Source: Methanobacteriota archaeon
GTDB lineage: Archaea; Halobacteriota; Methanosarcinia; Methanotrichales; Methanotrichaceae
DNA length: 64,000 bases
Assembly (NCBI GenBank): GCA_029553285.1
Contig: JAKPCO010000080.1
Location: 1-64,000 of the forward strand
Direction of reading: 5' to 3'
Part shown: piece after piece, positions 1 through 8,619 of the stretch
How positions within the stretch are numbered: position 1 is the first letter of the stretch
Layout of the letters: the number at the start of each line of letters is the position of its first letter
Position numbers and translations under genes: made by a program
The notes under the pieces: model-generated
Told to the model about the DNA's origin: nothing
Seen by the model: only the letters and a program-made list of their open reading frames with translations
Databases searched by the model: none

Positions 1-349
1 GTCATGTCTGGCATCAGAATCAATCTCGTCAGAGGAAGGCCGAGAACAAGACCAGCAGAGGTACTGGCAGATGCGGCTTACGACTCATGGGAGATCAGGA
101 ACTACCTTCGAAAAAGAGGCATCAAGAGCTGCATACCAGCCGATAACTGTAACCAGAAGATACCATCTCCAGGTAGACCCACCAGATTCGATGAAGCATC
201 TTACAGAAAGCGAGGATCTGTAGAGAGGTTCTTCGGATGGCTAAAGCTTTGGATTCGGAAGGATCTCAACACGACATGAACGACTCGATGTTTGCTTCCT
301 GGGATTCCTGCAGCCGGCCGCATTTCTCATCATCTGGAGAAGACTGTGA
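1..349 (+). pseudogene. IS5-type DDE transposase, C-terminal part, frameshifted
   Basis: This is the C-terminal half of an IS4/IS5-superfamily transposase; the 5' part lies outside the window. The first frame runs to a stop at 277-279 and contains the segment RGSVERFFGWLK, which carries the catalytic Glu of the DDE triad, after a typical LADAAYDSWEIRNYLR stretch. The expected continuation (ISTRHERLDVCFLGF, then LIIWRRL and stop at 347-349) is in the next frame, so a shift of one base lies near 246-262. It may be inactive, or it could use programmed frameshifting, which some IS5 relatives do. I saw no clear terminal inverted repeat downstream. Confidence 0.8.
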
Positions 350-473
350 ATTTTGAGACGACTTCGATGTCAAAAGCGATGCTGAACTCATACGAATTAC
401 GTTCATTTATCAGAGGATGTTGTAATGATCCATTGTGTACATTTATGTGCTTCGCTGGCTCAACTCCCTTCGC

Positions 474-1682
474 TCACTCGCTCCTCAGAGCCTCGATCGG
501 GTCCAGCATTGCTGCCCTGTTGGCGGGGTAAACTCCTGCTATTACTGTGGAGAGAGCTCCAAAAAGCAGCCCTGTGAGCATCGACTGTATTCGTATGGTG
601 GAAGGCAGACCTGCAAGAGATCCCATGGCAAACGATACGGCGATGCCGAGCACTATCCCGATGATGCTGCTGACCACACCCAGCAGGCCAGCCTCCAGCA
701 GATACTGAATGCGGATATCCCGCGTTGTTGCGCCGAGGGCCTTCATGACCCCTATCTCGCGAATCCTCTCCTTCACGGTGAGCATCATCACATTTGCGAT
801 GCCTATACCGCCAACGACAAGCGATATCGCGCCTATTCCAGCAAGCGCATACTTGATCATGCTCAGTATGCTCATCAGGGACGAGAGCATATCCCTCGCC
901 GTCGTTGCATCGTATGCCTCATCCCTGTGATACCTCTTAAGATCGAGCTTTATCCGGTCGACCACCTCATCGACGCTCGCAGGATCGTCGACCGTGACCT
1001 GGAAAGTTCCGTAGTAGTAGTTCTCCCTCCCGAGAAGCTCCTTCATGGCCCTGTGCGTGACATACATCTGGGTGTTGATGTTCCCCGCTCTGATTCCGGA
1101 GGACTCCTCCTCTCTCAGGACCCCCACAACCCTGAAGTCCATGTAATTGTCCTCGTAGTATATCCGGATCCTGTTTCCCGGCGAGATCCTCATCCTGAAG
1201 AGTCCATCGGCGACACCGCTGCCTATCACAATCGATGTGTAATCTGATTCTGTGAGAAATCTCCCCTGAGAGATCTTAGTTTTGAGATCGTGCTCATTCT
1301 CCGGATCGATCCCGACCAGGGTGGCGGAGGCGTTTGTATTCCTGAAGCCAATTATCACACCTGCAGATGTCTGCGGAGCCACATTTCTCACCCCAGGTAT
1401 GTTCTCCAGGAGCTTTGTGTCCTTGTCTGTGAACTTGGCCGGCTCCTCAGGGCTCCTGGCTGGCGGTCCTCCGAAGCTGAATCTGCCCGGGATCACATGT
1501 ATGACGTCAAGGTCCAGCGTGCTGAACTGTGATGAGACGCCGGAGTACAGGCCCTCGCCAACTGAGAGCATGACCACTATGGCCATGACCCCAATTATTA
1601 TTCCAAGGCTGGACATCAGCGTCTTGAAGCGATCTGCCTTGAACCCTATAGATATAAGATCCAGGATGTCGTAAAGCTTCAT
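474..1682 (-). CDS. ABC transporter permease, MacB/FtsX type
   Basis: A 402-residue membrane subunit of an ABC exporter of the MacB/LolC type. One membrane segment lies near residues 22-41, followed by an extracytoplasmic MacB-like domain (about 45-260) and three C-terminal segments (about 275-300, 320-350, 365-385) forming the FtsX domain; it ends in NRAAMLDPIEALRSE, the usual tail of this family. The ATG follows AGGAG at good spacing. It is the last gene of an operon after the ATPase (2553-3242) and a COG1361-type surface protein (1699-2553). The family exports peptides, lipoproteins or drugs driven by a cytoplasmic ATPase dimer; the substrate here is unknown. Confidence 0.9.
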   Translation of the reverse strand: MKLYDILDLISIGFKADRFKTLMSSLGIIIGVMAIVVMLSVGEGLYSGVSSQFSTLDLDVIHVIPGRFSFGGPPARSPEEPAKFTDKDTKLLENIPGVRNVAPQTSAGVIIGFRNTNASATLVGIDPENEHDLKTKISQGRFLTESDYTSIVIGSGVADGLFRMRISPGNRIRIYYEDNYMDFRVVGVLREEESSGIRAGNINTQMYVTHRAMKELLGRENYYYGTFQVTVDDPASVDEVVDRIKLDLKRYHRDEAYDATTARDMLSSLMSILSMIKYALAGIGAISLVVGGIGIANVMMLTVKERIREIGVMKALGATTRDIRIQYLLEAGLLGVVSSIIGIVLGIAVSFAMGSLAGLPSTIRIQSMLTGLLFGALSTVIAGVYPANRAAMLDPIEALRSE

Positions 1683-1698
1683 GTTGCAGCTCCTGATC

Positions 1699-2553
1699 CT
1701 AAACTTTCAGCCTCTTTCGCCTGTAGATGTAAGCAGCCGGTATCAGGAGCAGAACTGCCATGCCGGCATACAGAAAGTTGTTCCGTTTGGGCTCTACTCG
1801 AGGAGGTGAGTATCGCGTCTCATATGCCTCAGACTCATGCCAGGTCTCGCCGTTCTTGAACCTCGCCACAAAGCTCAGGTTCAGGGGAGCATTCAGCTCT
1901 GTCCCTCCCACAGGATCCACCTTGAAGCTTATCGTGAAGACCTCGTCAGGGTCCATGGTGCCTATGTAGTACTCCTCGGGCGAGAACCTGACGCCCCTTG
2001 CAGATGGAATTATTGTAACAGCGTTCACTGTATTCTCGCGCGGGTTGGCAACGTTGAGATTGATCGTGCCCATGCTCGTATCCTCAGCTCGCGTCAGGAT
2101 GACGGCTGCTGGATCCACCTTCACAGGTATCGTTCTGTGGATCGTTATACCATCATAACCGCCCTGCACCTCGAAGTCAAGGAGATGCGTGCCCCTCGTG
2201 GCATTCCTGGAAGCCCTGATCTTGTAGTAGATCGTGATCCTGTCAGTGGGGCCGATCATCCCGAGGTTACGGTAATCCCCCGTGAAAACCCTGATCATAT
2301 CAGTGCCTGTGAGCCTTGTGGCATTGAGTGGGGTCGAGATGAGCGTGCTGTATGCTGATGTCCCCGCGACAGATTCTCCGCCGGCGCCGTACTCAGCAGC
2401 ACCGTTCTCCAGCTCTATGGCGATCACTGCGTCATCTCCAGGCATGAGAACCGCCGGATCCACGATCGAGTGTATGTTCACCGGCATGTGGTATATGTAA
2501 GCGCATGCGCCTGAGGAGATGAGCAGCAGTGATATCATCAATAACAGTCTCAT
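1699..2553 (-). CDS. COG1361-type exported surface protein, C-terminally anchored
   Basis: A 284-residue protein with a signal peptide (about 1-18), an Ig-like/CARDB-type beta-rich extracellular region and a C-terminal membrane helix (about 258-278) followed by RRKRLKV, giving an outside-facing topology. This matches archaeal COG1361 (S-layer-related) proteins, which often accompany MacB-like ABC or RND exporters. It lies between the ATPase gene, which it touches by one base, and the permease gene, so an accessory role for the exporter is likely. A gene of the same architecture (47182-48216) follows the RND transporter. The ligand or function is not known. Confidence 0.8.
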   Translation of the reverse strand: MRLLLMISLLLISSGACAYIYHMPVNIHSIVDPAVLMPGDDAVIAIELENGAAEYGAGGESVAGTSAYSTLISTPLNATRLTGTDMIRVFTGDYRNLGMIGPTDRITIYYKIRASRNATRGTHLLDFEVQGGYDGITIHRTIPVKVDPAAVILTRAEDTSMGTINLNVANPRENTVNAVTIIPSARGVRFSPEEYYIGTMDPDEVFTISFKVDPVGGTELNAPLNLSFVARFKNGETWHESEAYETRYSPPRVEPKRNNFLYAGMAVLLLIPAAYIYRRKRLKV

Positions 2554-3242
2554 TATGATTGCTCCACCGATGACTGATCAAGTATTCTGCCGTCCCTCAT
2601 TCGTATAACTCGATTGCAGTACTTTGTGATCTCAGGGTTGTGCGTGACCATTATTATCGTCCGGCCTTCTCTGTTCAGACCGCTCAGTATATCCATCACC
2701 TCCTCGGTGCTCTTGAGATCGAGATTCCCCGTGGGCTCGTCCGCGATTATGATCTCAGGGTTGTTTGCGAGCGCCCTAGCTATCGCGACCCTCTGCCTCT
2801 CCCCACCGGAGATGTTGAGCGGGCTGAAATCCGCCCTGTGCGCCACGCCCACAGATTCCAGCAGCTCAATCGCTCTGGCCCGCCGCTCATCGCGTGGCAC
2901 GCCCTTGAGCATCATCGGCAGCTCGACATTCTTGAGCACAGATATTCGCCCGATGAGATTGAACGCCTGGAATATGAAGCCTATTCTGTCTCTTCGTATC
3001 ATCGCGAGCTCCTCCTCGGATGCCGTGCTTACATCACGATCGAGGAGCGTGTAGGTGCCTGCAGTTGGTCTGTCAAGACATCCGATGATGTTCATGAGCG
3101 TGGATTTCCCACTGCCCGACGGCCCCATCAGCGCCAGGAAATCTCCCGACTCTATGCTCAGGTCGATCCCCTTCAGCACGGGAAGCTCTGCATCGCCTAT
3201 GATGTATGTCTTTCTTATGTCGCTGAGCGATATTACCCTCAA
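2553..3242 (-). CDS. ABC transporter ATP-binding protein, LolD/MacB type
   Basis: A 229-residue ATPase with Walker A GPSGSGKST (about 41-49), signature SGGERQRVAIARAL (about 144-157), Walker B IIIADEPTGNLD (about 163-174) and a switch His in MVTHN. Its length and motifs fit the MacB/LolD branch, and it is the first gene of the operon with the COG1361 protein and the permease. The start is TTG: GGTGAT lies six bases upstream and no in-frame ATG is better placed. A TATA-like box sits at 3291-3300. Confidence 0.92.
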   Translation of the reverse strand: MRVISLSDIRKTYIIGDAELPVLKGIDLSIESGDFLALMGPSGSGKSTLMNIIGCLDRPTAGTYTLLDRDVSTASEEELAMIRRDRIGFIFQAFNLIGRISVLKNVELPMMLKGVPRDERRARAIELLESVGVAHRADFSPLNISGGERQRVAIARALANNPEIIIADEPTGNLDLKSTEEVMDILSGLNREGRTIIMVTHNPEITKYCNRVIRMRDGRILDQSSVEQS

Positions 3243-3290
3243 TCCAGCATCACCATGTCTGCCATCACTGTTCAGGAGATCTGCGGAACG

Positions 3291-3340
3291 ATAGATAAAT
3301 TGTGTACCGATCGAACGTACAGCGAACGTACAGATCGTTC
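3291..3340 (-). promoter_or_regulatory. Promoter and possible operator of the ABC operon
   Basis: On the minus strand ATTTATCTAT (3300-3291) is a TATA-like box about 50 bases before the TTG start at 3242. Immediately upstream of it an 11-base sequence, CGAACGTACAG, is repeated in tandem at 3312-3322 and 3323-3333, followed by a partial inverted copy (ATCGTTCCG). Tandem sites against the TATA/BRE region are a common place for an archaeal regulator to bind; the regulator is unknown. The rest of 3341-3569 contains only a short GATCTC/GAGATC inverted repeat (3490-3511). Confidence 0.45.
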
Positions 3341-3569
3341 CGTTTCGCAGAAGGCCACCTGCGCGCTCTCAAGAAGACCTCGATGCGGGATGGATGAAAA
3401 AGGCTGATAAACTGTTATCAGAACGCGCGGTTCTGGTCGCAGCCTGCAGGACGATCAGCCGGGAGCCAGACCACCATATTCGAGCATGAGATCTCTCCGA
3501 TCAGGGAGATCATGAATCCTGTGCCCAGCGTGCGGTCCTGGAGTCCATCTCTCCGGCCCGGACGCGATC

Positions 3570-4652
3570 TCATGGCTTGAGCCGCCTGACCTCCACGTAC
3601 TCCACGCCGTCATCGCTGTATGCGAATACCATCGTCTTGCGAACGCTGTGAGCCAGACGGACCGCTCTGGAGAGCACAGGTAGGTGAAATACGTGATCAC
3701 CTCTCACAGTATGCACCAGGTACTCTGAGTGCGTGCCCCTCTTCTCCGCATCGACGCTCTTGTACACCCTGAAGTGTGTCCCGAACTTGAAGCCTGTCTT
3801 CACGACAAGCCTCCTGTCCCTCAGATCCCTGTAGACCCGGTACTTCATATCGAACTCATCCTCGATCTCTGAAGCCCTTTTCATCAGCTCCTCAAGCGGG
3901 ACGGTAGCACCTGATCGGTCAACGAGCTGGATCATGCCCCTCTCGAGAAGGTATGCGGTCTCCACAAGCGAGAGCTGGAGCCTCTCTCCGATCATCTTTC
4001 CATAAAAGCCGTGCCTGTGCAGCCGCTCCGATGCCGCTGGGTCCCAGAGCACCACCCTGTCGTCAAGAAGCGTCGCCTGCCCGCCAGGCTCTGCAGCCTC
4101 TGTCCTGCCCGAGGGATTCGATTCCCTAACCTCATAGTACGTTATATCGCTCTCCTCATCGACGACCGCAAGCATTAGCCGTCTCCTCATCTGGCTTGAG
4201 AGCCTCAGCGGCCCAACGATCCTCTCCAGAGGCAGTGGAGTTCTCTCAGAGACGACGAGCACGTAGAACTCTGCAGGCGTCTTTCCGGGGTGACCGCCGC
4301 GGGGGTAGACCCTGAAGTCCGGGATTCCGGGCTGGACATAGTAGCCCCTCTCCCTCAGGTCCTTGTAGACGACATACCTGAACTCGAAGCCCTTCTCAAA
4401 GGTGGATGCGAGCTCGAAGAAGCTCCGGAAGCTCAGAAGATGCCCATCTGACTCGATCCTCAATCTGGATCTGTCGAGAAGATATGCGGCCTCGACGAGC
4501 GTCAGCTCAAGCCCGTCCTCAAGAGGCCGCCCAAAGTAGCCCTGCTCATAGAGGGCCCTCACAGCATCTTTTCCGAGATGTACCCTTCCAGACTCAAGCC
4601 TTCCGAGCAGCGGCTCATCTGACATGCTCAGATGCTCAGCCTGTCCGGCCAT
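3570..4652 (-). CDS. endA: tRNA-splicing endonuclease, two-repeat homodimer type
   Basis: Cuts introns from precursor tRNAs at bulge-helix-bulge sites. The 360 residues hold two copies of the endonuclease fold, as in the alpha2 enzymes of Archaeoglobus-like archaea. The C-terminal copy has the catalytic triad: Tyr297 in FRVY, His308 in THSEYLV and Lys339 in HSVRKT. The N-terminal copy keeps GIPDFRVYP but has lost His, so it should be structural only. The long form overlaps the upstream GAPDH-like gene by 25 bases; a second Met (4625, MSDEP) would leave almost no overlap and is a plausible alternative start. Confidence 0.92.
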   Translation of the reverse strand: MAGQAEHLSMSDEPLLGRLESGRVHLGKDAVRALYEQGYFGRPLEDGLELTLVEAAYLLDRSRLRIESDGHLLSFRSFFELASTFEKGFEFRYVVYKDLRERGYYVQPGIPDFRVYPRGGHPGKTPAEFYVLVVSERTPLPLERIVGPLRLSSQMRRRLMLAVVDEESDITYYEVRESNPSGRTEAAEPGGQATLLDDRVVLWDPAASERLHRHGFYGKMIGERLQLSLVETAYLLERGMIQLVDRSGATVPLEELMKRASEIEDEFDMKYRVYRDLRDRRLVVKTGFKFGTHFRVYKSVDAEKRGTHSEYLVHTVRGDHVFHLPVLSRAVRLAHSVRKTMVFAYSDDGVEYVEVRRLKP

Positions 4653-5782
4653 ATGCCATGGACCACTCCGATGGCTCTGTCCACTGTCTCGTGCACATCA
4701 GCAGCGGGGTAGCCGCATGAGAGCATGTAGGCTTCAACGTGGTTTGGCACAGCTATCGACATCTGTTCAACCATCGAGACCGTCTGCATGATCGTGTAAT
4801 CACCGAGCTCGAATGGTATTATCGCATCTGATACGAGAAGCTCGAATATCTCTGGAGAGATCGGCCTCTCAAAGCCTGACAGAAACGCCTCGAGTATCTC
4901 GCTCGTCCACTCATGCCGCCTTCCGCCCGCGTCCTGGTATGGTATAACAACAACCTCGCGCGTGCTGGCGAGCCTCTCGACGAGATCCTGCGGTGTCGGG
5001 TGCCCCTTGAATATCAGGTTGAGGAAGTTCGTGTGCGGTATCGTCGTCGGCACCTTAGAGGCGCGTATCGAGAACTTCACGTCCTTGAATATCGTGCCCG
5101 CATCCGCGCCCTGATGCCCTGCGCCCCTTCCGAACTGTATGGCGCTTGGCGATGCGCGCACGACCGTGTGCGGATCACCGTGTCTTCTGTCGATATTCCC
5201 GATCATGCCGCAGAGACCTAGGGGTCGCGCGGCATACGCAAGCCTGCTCAGGCCTGTCGTGTTGCAGCTCGTGCACTGCACGACCTTCGGCTTCGCCTTA
5301 AGAAACCTCTCGTAGTTCTCAAGCCCGAAGAAGAACTCCCTCCTGAGATCCTCCCTCACATCGTCTGTGAGCTGGAAGCCCTCCTCCTCAAGGCCCTTCT
5401 GGAGCTCATCCCTGTGGGCTCCGCCCATCAGCGCGACGAAGCAGCCGTGTTCAAGCCCCGATTTCAGGTACGGGAGCTCCTCGTCCCCCGGTGTGCCGAC
5501 CATGACGAACTCGGAGTTCTCGAAGAAATCCCTGTATCCTCCCTCAAGCCTGAAACCCGCGCTCTCCCATTTTGCTCTGTCCTCGTCGCTGCTGGCATAC
5601 GCCCTGACACCGCAGATCCTGATCATCTTCCTCAGCATCGATACAGCTCTGGCGTGCGGTTTTCTCACGAGCACATTTATGTCGCCGCCGATGCCGGCTG
5701 CCTGCTTAACGGCATGCAGGGCGAATATGGTCCTCTTGCTCTCCGTGCCATCAAAACCCACAAAGCCAGCGTTCTTATTCAA
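4628..5782 (-). CDS. Divergent type II GAPDH-like protein
   Basis: Resembles archaeal type II glyceraldehyde-3-phosphate dehydrogenase mainly around the active-site nucleophile: SCNTTGL with Cys173. In true enzymes this is SCNTTGLCR; here the second Cys is Ser. The C-terminal FELGDYTIMQTVSMVEQMSIAVPNHV also follows the family pattern. At 384 residues it is about 40 longer than usual, and the N-terminal NAD-binding GxGxxG is not recognisable (it begins GFVGFDGTESKR). It may be a paralogue with a new substrate or a non-enzymatic role. The TTG start follows GGAAGTGAT. It is co-transcribed with endA, which overlaps its 3' end. Confidence 0.65.
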   Translation of the reverse strand: MNKNAGFVGFDGTESKRTIFALHAVKQAAGIGGDINVLVRKPHARAVSMLRKMIRICGVRAYASSDEDRAKWESAGFRLEGGYRDFFENSEFVMVGTPGDEELPYLKSGLEHGCFVALMGGAHRDELQKGLEEEGFQLTDDVREDLRREFFFGLENYERFLKAKPKVVQCTSCNTTGLSRLAYAARPLGLCGMIGNIDRRHGDPHTVVRASPSAIQFGRGAGHQGADAGTIFKDVKFSIRASKVPTTIPHTNFLNLIFKGHPTPQDLVERLASTREVVVIPYQDAGGRRHEWTSEILEAFLSGFERPISPEIFELLVSDAIIPFELGDYTIMQTVSMVEQMSIAVPNHVEAYMLSCGYPAADVHETVDRAIGVVHGIWPDRLSI

Positions 5783-5817
5783 GTACTATCACTTCCTGCG
5801 CGATGTTGAGAAAGCAC

Positions 5818-5879
5818 CATATTTAAGATTTCTTGGAAGGATATCAGGGCGCTACCCTTCTCCCAAAGGTTAATATATC
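5818..5879. promoter_or_regulatory. Divergent promoter pair
   Basis: Two TATA-like boxes face away from each other. CTTAAATATGG on the minus strand (5828-5818) serves the GAPDH-like/endA operon, whose TTG start is at 5782. GTTAATATAT on the plus strand (about 5870-5879) lies about 35 bases before the ATG of the 33-residue peptide at 5912. Confidence 0.5.
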
Positions 5880-5911
5880 GCTCCTTAGAATGGCATGTAG
5901 TGGTGGATCGT

Positions 5912-6013
5912 ATGGGAGGAAACGGCTTCGCAATAGCAGTGATGGTGTTGGGTTTCCTGATCGCATTCATGTTCCCGATATATCTGCTGTCGGCACTCTT
6001 TGGTCTGGCGTAG
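5912..6013 (+). CDS. 33-residue single-span membrane peptide
   Basis: A short ORF encoding MGGNGFAIAVMVLGFLIAFM followed by 13 more residues (FPIYLLSALFGLA). Nearly the whole peptide is one hydrophobic helix, without a charged tail. Support comes from its own TATA-like box at 5870-5879, a GGTGGATC sequence just before the ATG, and a T-rich run (tttttatc, about 6028-6036) after the stop. I do not recognise a family. Small hydrophobic peptides of this size are often regulators or subunits of membrane complexes, but nothing in the context names a partner. A chance hydrophobic ORF remains possible. Confidence 0.5.
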   Translation: MGGNGFAIAVMVLGFLIAFMFPIYLLSALFGLA

Positions 6014-6170
6014 TGCCGTACAGCATCATTTTTATCACAGCTTGGGTTCTCGCTTGGGTTTTTCTCAGCACTGTGCTGGCGTCGTGAGGCATGTTTACCG
6101 GCAGTTCGTGGTGTCGACGGGAGCATGGCCTAGCTTGGAGCGGAGTTTTGGGTCTCCTGCCTGCTTTTCT

Positions 6171-6238
6171 GGTCGTGTAATCGAATGGCTGAGTGGGCCG
6201 ACAGGATTCAGCATGCATTGGCACAATCACATGAATAC
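6171..6238 (+). repeat. Diverged interspersed repeat (family 3), copy 1
   Basis: This 68-base segment beginning GGTCGTGTAATCGAATGGCT and passing through CAGCATGCATTGGCACAAT matches, at roughly 80 percent by eye, the reverse complement of 15641-15709 upstream of the thermosome gene. No coding potential is evident. The rest of 6014-6284 shows no gene. Confidence 0.5.
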
Positions 6239-6284
6239 AAAGTCTCGCATGTCTCTCAATGATGCATGCGCACAACCGATTTTC

Positions 6285-7163
6285 TCACATGCTGCTCTCC
6301 CTGTTCACCGGAGATGATCTGTAGAGCTCCTTCCTCCTGGCCTCGAGCAGATCCGGCGTTCTGCCTGTGAGTTCAGCAGCGCTCAGCACCCTCACGCCGG
6401 CATCTTGGGCGCTCATGTAGACCTCAGGGATTCTATCAGCGTAAGCTATGTCCCTCATGAAGTGATGATCTATAACGATGGTTTTGATGGACGTGCTGCT
6501 TATTATTTTTATTATATTTTCCACGGATCTGCTCAGATCCTCCTCTGAGTAACGGTAGCCAAGAAGGTATGTCATCGGGCCATCGAGGATCAGGGTCCTG
6601 GGATTCTCCTCGAGTATGAACGAGACCTGATCATCCATTGCTGGCCCCTCGACATCGCTGGTGTAGAGCACCTTATCCTCCCCGCATGAGATCGATGTCT
6701 CAATAACATAACCGAGCCTGTTGCCGGTGCCATGGTACACCGGCTGGGAGAACCTTATCGTGAGGGGCCCGTGGCTGAACTCCCCTCCATCCGCGATCCT
6801 TATATCCTCGCCCTCGAGCCTGCCCAGAAAGTAATGGGCCCGACGCTTCTGGCTGAAATTGATCCTGTTCTTTGGATCTTTGATATAAACGATCTTTCCT
6901 TTGTAGATATCCGGATCATCAGGATTGTGATGATCGTAATGGTAATGCGTGACGATTATTATATCGCTGGATTCCGCGACACCTCTGACTTCCTGCCATG
7001 CTGCATTGAGTCGGTCTATTTCAACGGGATGTGGTGGCAGGCCGTATCTTCTTGGACCAAGTGAGACTGCGGGATCTATCATGACTCTGAGACCTCCGGC
7101 CTCCAGGCATGTCGCCATCGATCTCACGCCAAGGCTATCGAAAGCGATGGGAATCAGGTTCAT
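6285..7163 (-). CDS. UPF0282-type metallo-beta-lactamase-fold hydrolase
   Basis: A 292-residue protein of the archaeal UPF0282 family within the metallo-beta-lactamase superfamily. Near the N-terminus it has the conserved [10 protein letters not shown] and [19 protein letters not shown] stretches, then the metal-binding motif [10 protein letters not shown] (about 76-85), a later YTSDVEGP and a C-terminal DHHFMRD. The family is predicted to be a metal-dependent hydrolase; its substrate is not established. The ATG follows GGAGG. It appears to be monocistronic. Confidence 0.85.
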   Translation of the reverse strand: MNLIPIAFDSLGVRSMATCLEAGGLRVMIDPAVSLGPRRYGLPPHPVEIDRLNAAWQEVRGVAESSDIIIVTHYHYDHHNPDDPDIYKGKIVYIKDPKNRINFSQKRRAHYFLGRLEGEDIRIADGGEFSHGPLTIRFSQPVYHGTGNRLGYVIETSISCGEDKVLYTSDVEGPAMDDQVSFILEENPRTLILDGPMTYLLGYRYSEEDLSRSVENIIKIISSTSIKTIVIDHHFMRDIAYADRIPEVYMSAQDAGVRVLSAAELTGRTPDLLEARRKELYRSSPVNRESSM

Positions 7164-7325
7164 AACGCCTCCGGCTGCTGGAAAGCTCCGGATAAGTACG
7201 GAGCACCTGACGTTTACCGGTGTATGCTTATCAGAGTTAGATCTTCCGGTGCTACACGCCCGAAAAGCGCCCCATAATCCCTCACATTATACGGGTCGAT
7301 CTAGCGAAGAGGCTGTCAGGTACAG

Positions 7326-7438
7326 TGGTCTCATCCATCCTGTAACTCGCCAGATGCACTGGTTCTGCTGTGTGTTCGTCGATTGAATGAGTACTTTCAG
7401 CAACCACATTGATTCAGGTTGCCAAGCACACAAGAGCG
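7326..7438 (+). mobile_element. Degraded copy of the 124-bp MITE family
   Basis: Aligns along its length with the intact elements: left part GTCTCATCCATCC, centre GTTCGTCGATTGAATGAGT, then TTCAGCAACCACATTG and right end CACAAGAGCG. It is about 113 bp and has several mismatches in the terminal repeats. No matching 8-base target duplication remains (AGGTACAG versus ATGCCGCT), so it is an old copy. It ends seven bases after the stop of the zinc/winged-helix gene at 7446. Confidence 0.65.
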
Positions 7439-7445
7439 ATGCCGC

Positions 7446-7811
7446 TTATTCCCATGGAACTATGTAAACCTTGTCTCCCTCGCGCCTGCCCTTCACGAGC
7501 TGGCAGTGCCGCAGGATCGCGATCTCGTTCTCCAGCTCCTGTGGAGACAGCCCCAGCTCTGCCTGCAGATCCTCGCGCGTAACCTTTCTTGAGCACACCA
7601 GATTGTACAGCCTTTTCTGGATCTCTGTTAGGCCCTCATCGCCCTTGAGGCCGTGCATCTTCCTGAACGTCCTCGCTGAGTACTCACCCCACGGATCGCA
7701 CACGCGTATCCTATGACTCGCCTCGATGTAGCAGTCCTCGCAGAGCGTCTCCCCATCATGTATGTAGACATCGTCCTCCCCAAGATCCCGACCGCACATC
7801 TTGCATCTCAT
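7446..7811 (-). CDS. Zinc-finger plus winged-helix protein, unknown role
   Basis: A 121-residue protein with two Cys pairs at the N-terminus (Cys3/Cys6 in CKMC and Cys24/Cys27 in CEDC), forming a treble-clef-like zinc site, and a winged-helix-like C-terminal half (about 58-121: LTEIQKRLYNLVCSRKVTREDLQ... and a recognition-helix-like LENEIAILRHCQLVK). This suggests a small nucleic acid-binding or transcription-associated protein. A TATA-like TAATATTTTTAAG lies upstream at about 7835-7850 on the minus strand. I do not know a characterised homologue. Confidence 0.7.
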   Translation of the reverse strand: MRCKMCGRDLGEDDVYIHDGETLCEDCYIEASHRIRVCDPWGEYSARTFRKMHGLKGDEGLTEIQKRLYNLVCSRKVTREDLQAELGLSPQELENEIAILRHCQLVKGRREGDKVYIVPWE

Positions 7812-7984
7812 GTGGCTTGAATCTTATTTTCTAGCTTAAAAATATTACTCAGCATGCCGACTGGTCTCCAATTCCGGCCTGATTGGCTGAAGATCGTCTG
7901 GTGTGTTCTGTTTCAAAAACCGGAGCGCGCTCCAGGGTGTGCCCTGGATGCTGCCTCTCCTGAGACTCGGCCAGCTGCTCTCGG

Positions 7985-8608
7985 TCAGGATTTGCCTGAA
8001 ATTCCTCTCCCATAATTCAAAATCAAAAAGACCCTCTGGATCACAGTCAGGTTTGCTAGCAGTGCTGTGATCGTTAACAGGACCACCAGAAGATCCATGC
8101 TGTACAGGCCCGCGATTATGCATGCGTAGAGGAGCATCAGACGTTCCGCCCTCTCCAGAAACCCACCCATCCTCCTGAGCGCCTCCTGATCTCTGACCAG
8201 ACCTCTGTGATCTGCATAGGCCCTGACGAAGCTTGTCATGAGGGAACCGAAGATGAGGAGAGAAAAAAGCAAAGAGAGTCTCAGGTCGATGCGACCGCCC
8301 AGGCAGAGCATTAGCCCGACGATGAGCAGGATCTCCACATACCTGTCTATCACCCCATCTATGTATGCGCCGAGAAGCGTGACCTTGCCGGTCGCCCTCG
8401 CAACAGCTCCATCGATGAGATCCATGGCACCGGCTGCGAGAAACATCAGCAGTCCTGCGATCAGATCACCTCTTCCCAGGAGAAGCATGCCAGCAAATGC
8501 TAACGGCAGGGAGAGCACAGACCACACGATGGGGTGGAGGCCAAGCCTGGCGAAGGGTTTGAGCAGTTCATCTGTTCTCTCCCTCCTGAGAAGCCTGGAT
8601 CTGAGCAT
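7985..8608 (-). CDS. CDP-alcohol phosphatidyltransferase family membrane enzyme
   Basis: Transfers a CDP-activated lipid or alcohol headgroup during membrane lipid synthesis. The 207 residues carry the full family motif: Asp63, Asp66-Gly67, Ala70-Arg71, Gly80, Asp84 and Asp88 (DLIDGAVAR...GAYIDGVID). About six hydrophobic segments follow the family pattern. In archaea, archaetidylinositol phosphate synthase and archaetidylserine/glycerol synthases share this fold; the sequence alone does not let me choose. The ATG at 8608 has AGGTGG upstream. It is the third gene after the Lrp regulator and aminotransferase. Confidence 0.85.
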   Translation of the reverse strand: MLRSRLLRRERTDELLKPFARLGLHPIVWSVLSLPLAFAGMLLLGRGDLIAGLLMFLAAGAMDLIDGAVARATGKVTLLGAYIDGVIDRYVEILLIVGLMLCLGGRIDLRLSLLFSLLIFGSLMTSFVRAYADHRGLVRDQEALRRMGGFLERAERLMLLYACIIAGLYSMDLLVVLLTITALLANLTVIQRVFLILNYGRGISGKS

Positions 8609-8619
8609 CTGCCCACCTG

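Noticed and set aside
435-1247. Long plus-strand frame opposite the ABC permease gene
   Set aside because: It is the shadow of the permease gene; the translation has no recognisable domain and the minus-strand gene is well supported. Similar shadows opposite smc, thermosome, pyrG, aconitase and cdhD/E were rejected for the same reason.
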